Below are positions 43,006 through 53,539 of a DNA stretch of 64,000 nt, piece after piece. Numbering within the stretch: the first letter of the stretch is position 1; each line of letters opens with the position of its first letter. The position numbers and the translations under genes are program-made. The notes beneath the pieces are model-generated. The model was not told the DNA's origin. It ran no database searches and worked only from the letters and a program-made list of their open reading frames with translations. Source of the stretch: Undaria pinnatifida (taxonomy: Eukaryota; Sar; Phaeophyceae; Laminariales; Alariaceae); contig JABAKD010000018.1 of assembly GCA_012845835.1 (NCBI GenBank), forward strand, positions 7,006,862-7,070,861, read 5' to 3'.

Positions 43006-43729
43006 ATTAACAAATAATCTTGTTGTCCAGCAAACACGAACGGTCCACATTCATGGAACGAGATTTATGGCAACTGACTGGTGCTGGGAGTGTTTCTTAT
43101 TTTGTGGGAGGCCCACAAGGGTATTATGGGTGCACATGGGATGCCAGAGGACTCTCACGGGGTGGAGCATAGTCTAGAGCTGGGAGCATATGTAGACGCC
43201 GTACGAGTAGGGCTCCCCTCCCCCCGCACCCTACGGCTGATGACCGAGCTCTTCGTGCAAGCAAAGAGAACGATATGTAGACTATACGGTGGTTCTTGAA
43301 GAATGTCCTTCAATTTCTCCGCATGTATCATGACATATGTAGCGGGAGATCTCCAGATTTCCCTCAAATAGTTTTCCATAAAGTCTTCAAGTGGTCTGTT
43401 CGCTGTTGTACTCCAAAATACTGTATCAGGTAGTAATGAATCTTTCAGCGGCAATTTGTCATGTTTGCCAGGAGACCCGCGGTTTCCTGGAATAATATAT
43501 GTAGTTGATTCGAACAAGCTGCATCATCCTGGGACAACATGTACTCTATGGCACCTACGACAGCACCCTAAAAAATCGTAAAACTCCTAGAAAGCGCAAC
43601 AACAAGTACCAGGCATTCGTTCGCACTCAGCTTCTGCTGCTGTGTTGCACACCGACCCCACCCGTCCTTTACGCTGCTCCACTGCTGCTGTTGTGCACTC
43701 GCTTGGACGAGCACATCCTCCAGATTGTT

Positions 43730-44005
43730 ATGGCCGAGCCTACGACCGACACGAAGAAGAAGGGGCTTGAGTCCAGCCAACAACAGGAGAATAATAATAC
43801 CACCACCACCGTCACTGGCACTACCGCCACCATCGCTAACGGTTGCTACAGCAGGAATAACCAGGTCGAGACCATCGCGGCTCACGTGCCTGGTGGTCCT
43901 GATGGCCACAGCGTGGCTCATCAAGCACCAGACCTGGTGGTTGTCCATGAGCATGTTGTGAACCGTCCTGCCCGCCTCAGCCACCATGTGGAATGTTGCT
44001 ATAAG
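43730..44005 (+). CDS. paralogue B exon 1
   Basis: ATGGCCGAG start, Thr/Asn-rich region, then GHSVAHQAPDLVVVHEHV, donor GTGAGA at 44006, phase 0. The 293-codon ORF on the opposite strand across this exon is treated as a shadow because the + strand frame is conserved with paralogue A. Confidence 0.72.
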
Positions 44006-47000
44006 GTGAGAGATGATATCTGATGAGCACTCGTTTTTTGTTCTTTTGCCAGGTCTGCCTGCTACAACAGCAGCACGCCAGTTGTCGTACAGGTAGTACT
44101 TGTTGTATATATGGCAGATAGTGTACGAATACGTACACAACAGCAGTATTGCTTGTGCGCAATCACCATCCTTCACCAGATATAATGAATAGTACGGCTT
44201 GTAACCGCTTTTGAATCGTACGTACGGTGGTGTTTGCGGCGTGGGAATCGGCTTCTCCATCATCAGGCGAAGAAACGGCACGGACACTTTCCAACAATGT
44301 GACAACGTGTGTGGTACTACTGGACGTCGATGGGTAGAAGCAACAAATAGCAGATAGATGCACATACACCAGCAGCAGCAGTAGTATGCACTCACGATGT
44401 ATGGGCGTAAATCTCGCCATCGGTGGCTGTTGTCTGCTGTCTGTCCCACATATAAACCCCTCGACTACCAGGGTCGTAATGCATGGTACCTGATACATGG
44501 CACGATGGCACGATACAGCTACATTTCCGAGCCCACGATCCTACCCTTGGAAAATGCTGCGGAACAATTCGTCTCTACGCGCTGTTCTAGCGACAGCAGT
44601 ACCCCAGAGTAAATTTGCACCTTCGGCGGACAGAACAATAACAGTTGACGGATTTATTCGACACTTTAACCCCTTTACAACTGGAAACCCGATTTTGGGG
44701 ACAAAATTACTTGGATTTAGTATAGGGAGGGGTTCGGGGGCTCTAAAGGGGTTAAGAAGCACATCCACCCACGTGACCGAATCATCGAGGGCTAGTAGCC
44801 TTGACGAGAGGTCTAGTCTAGATTACTATATAGTCTAGTCTACTCAGATAAATAAAGTACTCGTACTTGTACGGAAATCGGGGAACATTTTGATATAGTC
44901 TAGACTAGTCTAGTCTATGAGTTTTAATGCAGTCGACCAAATTTTCAGCGAAAAAAAAAAGAAAGTCTGATTTTTTTTTCCGGACAAAGCTCTACGGGGA
45001 GGGGTAGGGTTAGGGTTAGAGTTAGGGCTAGGGCCTCAAGGCTAGGGTTAGGGTCTAACGTAACGTACTGCAGCATGCTGTTTGGGGCAGTTTTTGATAT
45101 CTTCGTCTCATAATACTGGAAGCACACGACGTACGTGGGCCAAACCAATCCCCCGATTTCCATACTTTATCCTATAGTCTAGACTATAATATTCCAGAAG
45201 TAGCGTGGTCAAGGCGCCTCAACGAGGGAACGCATCGGGCGAATAGCTCGTTTTGGCGTGCGAGCCGTAGTTCGCGAGATATGGGGGGAGCTTCGTACTA
45301 CTTGGGGGGGCGTTGTTGCATAGGGATTTGAGCTGTCTATTATTAAAAACTATAGTCTATGATTTTGTACGTGATAGCTCGGGCAATAGGTTGAGTCATT
45401 CGACACTAAAAAACGTGCGATATGATCGCATCAACAACAACAACAACAGGAGAAAGACGCCCGTGAGGCCATTTCTTATACAGTCGGATTTGGCAGTCGA
45501 AAACGGTCGTTTTCGACTGAAGCCCAAATCGGGCTTTCTTACACAGTCGAAAAAGGGCTTTTTCGACTTAACTTTTTTCGACTGAGTTTTCCGACTGGGG
45601 GATCCAGTCGACAAACTTGACTTTTTCGACTGGATCTGTCAGTCGAAAAACTCAGTCGAAAAAGTTTTACACCTGTTTTTTGAACCCATCGCATCGCTCA
45701 TTCCACCACAAAAGACACACCCACACGACCGCACACCCACACCAGGTACCACACAGCAGTATCATACAACAGCGCCGACGCTGTCTTGGCTATCACTGCT
45801 GTTGCTTCTCGCCGCAAGTCAGCGTGACGCACTCCTAGCTCCGCTCGCCATCGGCGTTTGTGTATCACACGACAGCAGTAGCGCGCGATATCGATGCCAT
45901 CTTGCCAACAACAGCTACGCCTGCGGTAGCAATGGCGGCTCTCGGCCGAGTGCAACGCCACGAACGTAGCTTTGGCGGCTTTCGGCTAAGCCCAACGCCA
46001 CCAACCCGCTTGGACGAAGGTTCGTCGCGCGTGAAGCACGCGTTGCTCGCGAAAAACGCGCGAAGCACAGAGCTGCCAACCGATTTTCGAGTGCCATGCA
46101 GCAGTACTCCCTCACATCTACCGCCTCTACGTAGGAAGAGCACAAAAAGTATGAAACCGACTTGACTGACGATAAGAAGGACCAGAAAAATCCAGTCGAA
46201 AAAAAGTCCAGGCGAAAAGGGCCGTTTTCGACTGGCGGAATCCGACTGTATAAGAAATGGCCTGATACTCGTTTTTTTTTTCTGTGAGCCGTGAGGGACT
46301 GCCATAACAAACGCCTGCTAAAGTACTTGGTCTAATAGACTATGGCTATGGGGCTTATTTTGGAACCTACAACAGTTAGAACTATCTATGTAGACTATAC
46401 TATTTACGGGAACCATTTTTGCCCTAGGTACCTTGGTTTTTGAGAGCTGGAAAGCGAGATTTAACAGGTGTGTCAAGGGTGTGTTCGTGTTTTTTTCGTT
46501 GAAATAGTACCAGTAACCAATAGTCTAGACTAGTCTAGACTAATCATACAGCTTTTTTTGTTGTTGTTTTTATTTTCTGGTTGGAGCTGGACTTCTCTGG
46601 GGCTGTACAATGTCGCGGTGACGAGCTCTCAGTCCCTGATGTCTGCAGTAGGACTCGTTTGCGGCCGACTGAGCCGACACTCGATTCTCCGTTGTACTTA
46701 CCAAGGAGAGATGCTAGTGGCTAGACTAAGCCAAGACCAAACAACATGCGCGTAGCAAGCATCTCCCTCCATGCCTTCTGCCAAAGGGTTGGAGACCCGG
46801 TTATTCCGGTCCACCAACGGAAGACCCGGTAAGGATGACTGCTGACAGTAAATGCCGCGATGACAATCATAGCGCACGGCGCCCCCCACCGCTGCTTCGG
46901 CGATGCTCAACCGACAGCCCTTCGTACAGGGTAGAGTCTTCGCCGTTTACGGTGACCTTCTTGTACGACAATCACAGTGCACAGCGCCTCCCACCGCGGC

Positions 47001-50000
47001 TTCGGCGATGCTCAACCGACAGCCCTTCGTACGGCGTACAGACTTGGTAGTTCACTTTGACCTTCTTGTAGTCTCAATTTTTCTTCTATAGCCGCGAAAA
47101 GCAGGACAGAAACGTAAGAACCAATTTTCTCCCGGTAGGGTTTAGTACATTGCGCTCGGCGATTAGCATGATCCTTTAACCTAAAATTGCTACGAGCAGC
47201 ATGCCCCCCAGAATTGGACGATCGATACAGAAAATACGGATATTTTTGCTGTTTATGAGCCGTTACTGGCGCATACTATTGCGACAGCGGTGCACCTGTT
47301 TGTGTGCCGGGGGGCTCTTTATGTATCACATACAATATGATTTTGAGAGGCAGTGAAAGCGATACCCGATGAACAACCCCATCATGGTCTATAGCAGTAG
47401 CTACTCATACTAAGTAGTAGAGAGTTTCGGAAAAAAAAAGTGGGAAACAAAGTGAACATGCTCATCAGAGGCGGTTGCTCATGGTCGGGGCATGCTTCCA
47501 GATTTTTTATTTGAAAATATGAAAAATAAAAAAATGCTCAGGGGCTCTTCGCCGTGCTCTACAGTCTACAGAGAGCTCAAAACGAAATACCTGCACTTGA
47601 TATGCAACGAGCTTCGAGCTTCCTGGCAGTTTACCACGCACGGCGCTCCACCACCTTTCGCCACGACCTTCTACCTTCGCCTCTCTAACCCAATGTCACA
47701 TTGACCGGTTGTCGTCGCTGTCATCCTTGCCGTCACCCAGCTCGAGGTTGCGTTGCGTTGCTTAGCTATTTTGCGTTGCGTTGCGTTTGGAGCACATCAA
47801 CAGCATCCACTTTCCCTCCTCTCATCATGCAGCCTGTCTAGATTGGACCTGCTGTGCTGCTTTCGCCGCCACAGCAGTATCACCAAGCGACGACTGGTTG
47901 GAGGAGCTGACAGGCTGATGATATACTCTACGCTTTGGCAGCAAGTGGGCGTCCACCCCGGCAACCCTCCTCGCTGTGGCCCAGCTTGAGCGACTGCTTG
48001 CCATACCTGTTTCTTTCCTACTCGCACGAGTCTTAAAAAAATATCTGCCTGCTAATATTGATCGTGGAACACTGCTGCTGATTTCGTCCCCACAGCGTCA
48101 CGAAGTCACTCCTAGTTGGACGAGATGGCGGGCCCTGCCATGCTACTACCCCCCCCCGCCCTCCACTCCCCCCCCCCCGCGCCCTCCACTCCCCCTCACC
48201 CGCGCCCTCCCCCCCCTCCACCCGCCCTCCCCCCCCCCCCCCGCCCTCCCCCCCCCCCGCGCCCTCCACTCCCCCTCCCCCCCGCCCTCCCCCCCCCCCA
48301 CCCGCCCTCCCCCCCCCCCCCGCCCTCCCCCCCCCCAACCCGCCCTCCCCCCCCCCAGCCCGCCCTCCCCCCCCCCCCCCGCCCTCCCCCCCCCCCCCCG
48401 CCCTTCCCCCCCCCCCCGCCCTCCCTCCCCCCCCCCGCCCTCCCCCCCCCTCCCGCCCTCCCCCCCCCCCGCCACCCTCCACCCCCCCCCTGCCCTCCCC
48501 CCTCCCCCGCCCTCCACCCCCCCGCCGCCCTCCCCCCCCCCCCCGCGCCCTACCCCCCCCCCCCGCCCTCCCCCCCCCCCCGCCCTCCCCCCCCCCCCTC
48601 CCCCTCCCCCCCCCGGACCTCCCCCCCCCCCCCCCCCCCTCCCCCTCCCCGTCTCCCCCCCCCGTCCCCCCCCCCCTTTCGAACAAATTTTTGATCTCAC
48701 AGCTGGAGCGTATTTAAATATTATATGTGACCTAAACCCCTTGAAAACCCTCCCCCCCCCCCCCCCCTTTTTTTTCCCCGCTCTCTCTTGCTCAAACGCC
48801 CCATCTAAGATCGAAATCCGCCAGAGTAATAAGCACTTCCACGCACTGGACATCACCTCATCATTTATCTTGAGTCATCCATGCCGCTGCTGCAATTCCC
48901 CCCCCTCCCCGCCCCCAACGCCCCCTCCTTCCCCACCACCCGTACCATCGCCTAGACCTACCACCACGCGTATAGCAAACCCCTACACCTATGCGGCCTA
49001 AAGCTCTTCCCCCCCCCTCCCCCCCCCCCCTCCCCCCCCCCCCCACCCCGCCCCCACTCCCTCGAACACTCCGCTCTCTACGCACTGGTTGTGCGACTTT
49101 CAGGATGCACATGATAAACTGGTGCATTATTTCCAAAATCTATCACATTTATCGCCTTAAAACTATGTATAGTTTCCGCGCATAGATTGAGCTGTCCCCC
49201 CCCCCATGATAAACTGGTGCATTCTTTCCAAAAACGTCAGATTTATCTCCTTGAACGATTTATCGTTTCACCACGCACAAATTAAGCTGCCCCATCCCTC
49301 CCCCCCCCCGCACCCTTTTGATCAAAACCAGGCTCCCACGTCCTTAACACCTTCGGCCTTCCCTCACCGGTTATTATTATATATATATTTTCGACCTAAA
49401 TGATTTACTTGATAAACTGATGCATTTCCTTCCACAGCTATCAGATTTTGTCCCCCTCAGAAACGTTTTTTTTAGTTTCCGCCCACAGACTGACTAACAT
49501 CACCCTGTTGACCCTGATAGCTACACTGTAGTTGCAAGGGGAGTCGCCGACCTATATCCTTAATGAGGACACACAACCCGTAATACGCGCGATCGGAGTA
49601 TCACACACAGCTTGCAAAGATGAGTTTCGACAAAATATTCGATCTCACAGCTGGAGTGTAGTTTTATTTTTTCAAGTTACCAGTGCATTAGCGCTTTTCA
49701 GAGGGTGGTGCTTTTTTTTTTTCTGGAATACGGTAAGAGCAGTTGTCGAGTTGCAGAATGTAGACTTTACAAAGCTCGTTAGAGTACGTACAGGTTCCAG
49801 TCCCTGGGACATAGTCATTGACTCGCTATAGTACCAGCTTTTTTAGAGGACCCAGTCCTGAGGGTACCATGAGTCGAAATGGCTTTGTTCTCGCCACATT
49901 CCCGAGGGTACCACAGGAGCTGGATGACGGAGTCCTCGTCAGTCCCAAGGGTACCACGGGCTGAAATAGCTAATATCGCCATTCCCAAGGGTTCCACAAA

Positions 50001-51514
50001 CAGTAGCAGAAGCCGAACTAGCAGCGTCCTGGCCAGTCCCAAGGGTACTGAGACCTGAAATGACTGAGTCCTCGCCAACGCCATGGGTACCAGAAAATGA
50101 AATGACCGGTACCAGGAGGACCGGTACTCTTATGACCTTTGAGTTACTCCTGTAATATGTGTTGGGTGTAGCCCTGCCATAGCGTGCGTTGAAACCGCGA
50201 GACACCGCGGTACAAGGACGCATGCTACGAACGAATGAGACTGATGTATTTATGCTCGCACTGCCCGCCCGAGGAGCTCCATACCTAAACCCCAAACTCT
50301 GATGGTGAGACAATACGAGAGTGCAACTAGATTTTTTTATCCAACAGGCCACGTATATGCAACCAGAAAACCTTTTAGAACTCTGTCTCTATTGGGTAGT
50401 TATTAATGTACAGAGGAACCCCGTCAATCGGGAGTAAAAGTGATAGGCCCATTCTAGCGACGCGTGCCATGATACCATGATAGAGGTGGCACTTTCTTTG
50501 TGGACGTAAATAATTTCTGAATGGCGGGGCTCCTTAACGCCTTCACTACTCGAAACCCTTTTTGGGGACCAATTTACTAGAAGTTAGTACAGGGAGGGGT
50601 TTGGGGCTCTGTAGGGTAGCCCAAAATCGTCGGAATGTCATTCCTCTTTTGTGGCAATTTAATTTTTTTTTTTTCACCCCCGGGCTAGGCTATTAGACTA
50701 GTCTAGACTAGACTATGGGCTTGGTCATCGCGTTGCACGTCCGGTTCACTCAAAACCAGTTTAGACCTTTATTAGAAGGCAATAGTAATAACAACTCCCC
50801 AAGTGAGGAGGAGCCTTAGGGACAAACAAGGTGCACCTTTGCCGCAGCACGTGTTGCCTTTATTGGAAGGCAATACGACTAATAACAACCCCTCAAGTGA
50901 CGACGGAGCCTTAGTTAGGGACCAAAAAAAGTGTATCTTTTTCCGTAGCATGTGTGTACGTGTCTAACAACTTATTTTTGTTCCGCACCCACCCTCTCCC
51001 GCCACCCTCCGCCTCTTCGTCTACGCACGCGCCCCCGCGCTCATCACAGATAGCAATAGAAGACCCAGTGGCGATGGTACACGCCCGGAACATCGCCATC
51101 GCGTCCATAGTCTTCGAGGTGTTGGGGTTCATTACTGCGTATTGTTTTTCGGGCCGGTGCATCGCGATTGTGATTTTGGCCGTGGCATCATCGAGCGCCG
51201 TGGCGTGCTGCTTCACACAGCGTGCAGTCTATGCCGCATGGAGTGTTCTCGCCCTTCTCCTAGTCTGCTTGCACTTGTTGACTGCCGCAGACGGCTTCAG
51301 CCGCGCGGATTTCGAATTCGATCAAATATTCAAGGGTATGGTGCATCTGTTCCTGGGCGGTGTTTGCGTGGTCGTTGCGTGCATCGGGTGCCAAGCGGCT
51401 GCAACGGTGGGGAACCGGGCCCTTCTAGAACATAGGCACACAGGGGTGCCGGTGCAGGGAGCGAATTGCATGGGACAAGGGATGCAGCCCTATCAAGTTG
51501 ACTCGCATGCGTAG
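43730..51514 (+). CDS. paralogue B, four-helix membrane protein, unknown family
   Basis: Exons 43730-44005 and 51050-51514 join in phase 0 to give 246 residues. The layout matches paralogue A: polar N-terminus (MAEPTTDTKKKGLESSQQ, HEHV motif), then four hydrophobic segments and a tail ending QVDSHA. Exon 2 is about 60% identical to A by eye; exon 1 is less conserved. The exons face the same way as A, and upstream sequence is also duplicated (AGATCTCC, CCGCGGT..CCTGGAAT, TCGAACAAGCTGC at 22720-22960 and 43340-43525), so this is a tandem gene duplication. Introns carry different elements. Function unknown; membrane location is inferred from hydrophobicity. Confidence 0.65.
44666..44755. mobile_element. 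90-bp MITE with perfect 12-bp inverted ends
   Basis: Ends TTAACCCCTTTA and TAAAGGGGTTAA are perfect inverted repeats. Body shared words TTGGGGAC, TTAGTA and AGGGAGGGGTT recur at 50548-50632 and, more diverged, at 21566-21650. Target duplication not clear. Lies in the intron of paralogue B. Confidence 0.75.
45000..45056 (+). repeat. degenerate interstitial telomere-like tract
   Basis: GGGTAGGGTTAGGGTTAGAG and related units, with an AGGGCCTCAAGGCTAGGG interruption. Confidence 0.85.
45466..46263. mobile_element. 798-bp inverted-repeat element with CAGTCGAAAA palindromes
   Basis: Left end 45466-45490 is a perfect 25-bp reverse complement of 46239-46263 (GGCCATTTCTTATACAGTCG core), extended with CAGTCGAAAACGG. 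Many further CAGTCGAAAA/TTTTCGACTG pairs lie at 45490-45665 and 46190-46235. The interior (45690-46180) is GC-rich and unlike the ends; it has ORFs on both strands without recognisable domains and might be captured sequence. Confidence 0.75.
46854..47040 (+). repeat. tandem duplicate with GGCTTCGGCGATGCTCAACC
   Basis: Units 46854-46925 and 46968-47040 share CTTCGGCGATGCTCAACCGA and ACAGCCCTTCGTAC. A related segment lies at 24283-24370 in the intron of paralogue A. Confidence 0.75.
48140..48680 (+). repeat. C-rich minisatellite (CCGCCCTCCCCCCC)n
   Basis: More than 500 bp of almost pure C and T with a recurring CGCCCTC every 15-25 bp, in the intron of paralogue B. Homopurine on the minus strand; likely to form G-quadruplex, i-motif or triplex structures. 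Proline- and glycine-rich ORFs are artefacts. Confidence 0.95.
48690..49665. mobile_element. second copy of the composite element seen at 28680-29852
   Basis: Shared blocks in order: TATGTGACCTAAACC, AAACGCCCCAYCT, AATCCGCCAGAG, CCATGCCGCTGCTG, ACCACGCGTATAGCAAACCC, TTGATCAAAA, then the CTCCAGCTGTGAG family in reverse at 49440-49665. The copy at 28680 carries an additional inverted segment. TCACAGCTGGAG occurs at both ends here in direct orientation (48693, 49644). Confidence 0.7.
49855..50105 (+). repeat. minisatellite of about 42-50 bp units upstream of exon B2
   Basis: Units with CAGTCCCAAGGGTACC, GCTGAAAT and GAGTCCTCG, matching 34150-34460 in paralogue A. The location about 1 kb before exon 2 is conserved. 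Confidence 0.8.
51050..51514 (+). CDS. paralogue B exon 2 (four-helix domain)
   Basis: Acceptor CATCACAG, then IAIEDPVAMVHARNIAIASI, SSSAVACCFTQRAVYAAWSV, LALLLVCLHLLTAADG, a longer loop than A, GMVHLFLGGVCVVVACIGCQ, and stop TAG at 51512. An upstream ATG-like frame extension to 50954 is open but belongs to the intron, because the paralogue A acceptor aligns at 51050. Confidence 0.85.
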   Translation: MAIEDPVAMVHARNIAIASIVFEVLGFITAYCFSGRCIAIVILAVASSSAVACCFTQRAVYAAWSVLALLLVCLHLLTAADGFSRADFEFDQIFKGMVHLFLGGVCVVVACIGCQAAATVGNRALLEHRHTGVPVQGANCMGQGMQPYQVDSHA

Positions 51515-53230
51515 TTCCGAGGACAGGCGTAGAGCGGGCGCGGCCATAATCAGCAGCGGTTTACATGAAGGGTTATGTAAAGCAGTGTCACGAGTATTTA
51601 GTTTTTGTTTTTTTTCTCCTCGGATTCGTGTAGTCTATTGGTTTGGTTTCCTGGATGGCATGGGTGTATAGTCTAGCGTAATAGCGTAACGGAGTGCTCT
51701 CCGTAGAAGGATATAGATTCGACGTGAAACCACGTCATAGGTGAGGTGAAACCACGTGATATTTGATGCCACACACTCACGTCAAGGCCATCACAGATGG
51801 GCGATAATGTAGGTGACGATGATGGGACAAACAGGAAGCTCCTCATCTCACTACCCTGCCTTGCCTTGTTATGTCGGTCTTTTTAGAGTTTTCTATTTAG
51901 AGAACTAAAGTATACGCTTTGAGCCTAGCCAGCGAACCCCATGAGGGACATACTTCCCAACACCGACTAACCGCGCATCCCCCACTCGGAGCACCATCAC
52001 ATGTGACATCGTCGGCAAAGGACATGTGTCTACCTTGGGCTTGCGCAGCCTCGTACCACCGGTGCTTTTCTCTCCCTAAGGCAAGCTTCCTTGTCTGGCT
52101 TGTAATTTGTTCTACTGGCAGTCAATTTTTCAATTGCATTTTTTTTGCTCTTTCTGTTTTTTTTTTCAGACATACTTTCTTCCGTTAGTAGTGAGCTTGG
52201 CCGTCCTCGACTCCTCTCCGTAGCAGGCCACGAGCTTCTGCCGAACTGTGCTTTGTGACCGACACGTTGAGTCTGAAGCTACCACGGCTTTGCGTCGGCA
52301 GTGTTTCGATATATTTTCTCCCCGTGCTCTCGCCTCTTGGGACACTACCACTATGACAATCGAACAAACGAAGTGTTCCCTTATATCGTTTTGGTGCTTC
52401 ATACTTCGAGTATGTTTTTTTAAGTCTTTTCCAACTCCAAAAGTGTTCGTAGTTTAGTTCGCAGTGGTTTGTGTCCATGCATGTTGGGAGTGCGGTGCTC
52501 AAAGTGATATGTTGCCTAAGTTACCCTGCGAATGTGACGCGAATATGATTTCGTGGGCCAATTTCGCAGTTGGAACCCTGTGAGATATTTGCACTCGGGT
52601 AGACGGCCCTCTTTGCACCATGTAGCCCGTCGCCATTGAATAGGGACACGTGACTTTGCCCCACCCTCCCCGTGTACGATTTGAGTGCTTCGGACAAATA
52701 TAAAATTTCCCTTATTAGACTAGACTATATGTGCACCTTTTTTTCACATACCACAGGTACAGCAGTATAGTCTATATACATGTCAATGTGTTTTTTTTTT
52801 TGTACCTCTCGCTCTCTTTCCCATTGTTTGGCCATATTGCTAAAAAGTAGCTGTGTCTGTCCTTCCGTGAGGGGCAAGCAAAACAACCTTGCCGCGACAC
52901 ACACCACTGTGCTTGCTACCCAACCCATGCCCGATTCTACGGTATGTCATGAGGTATGTACCAAGGACACGCTTCTAAGCTGTGTACGGCTGAACTTTTC
53001 ATAAAGGCCCACCTTGGCTTGCGAGCATTGACGGCAACCAGCGGTGCGGAACGCCTGTACTACTACTACTGTAGTCTCGTTCCAGGTTCAGCCAGTAGTG
53101 TGTGTGTGTGTTCTTCACATTAAACCGTTCTTCTACTCGTCGACATCCAGCACACCCAGTGTCCGTACTGATTCTTCACCCTAGAAAGATCAGCTCTGTG
53201 GTCACAAGCTACGACACAGAGATAATGCAT
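51515..53230. other. 3' flank of paralogue B, no supported gene
   Basis: Short ORFs only. Contains copies of the TAGTCTAGACTA-type palindrome near 52716. No exon set could be assembled. Confidence 0.4.
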
Positions 53231-53329
53231 CGTAATGCATTCGACAACGCAATGTCATGCCCTAGTACTGGGTACGACAGGCACAAATACATACGTCAGC
53301 AACAGAAATACATTGGAAGAGAGAATACG

Positions 53330-53535
53330 AAATAAACAAAAACAAAAACAAAAACAAAAACAAAATAATAATAAGAAAACAAATAAAAACAAAGATAAAA
53401 ATAAAACAAAAATGAAACAAACAAAATGAAGGGGAAATCGAAGAAACAACCCAACCGGAAAGGAGAGCCAAAGCTCGGAAAAGAAACATAATAAAATAAA
53501 ATAAAATAAAGTAAAGTAAAACCAAAATAAGATAA
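53330..53535 (+). repeat. A-rich simple repeat tract
   Basis: AAAAAC and AAATAA units followed by (AAAAT)n-like sequence. The opposite-strand Phe/Leu-rich ORFs are compositional. Confidence 0.85.
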
Positions 53536-53539
53536 TCCG

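Noticed and set aside
43568-44449. 293-codon ORF on the minus strand
   Set aside because: Antisense to paralogue B exon 1, whose + strand frame and donor site are conserved with paralogue A. The antisense frame has no recognisable domain.
48033-48856. Long proline-rich and glycine-rich ORFs
   Set aside because: Pure composition effect of the C-rich minisatellite; open in all frames.
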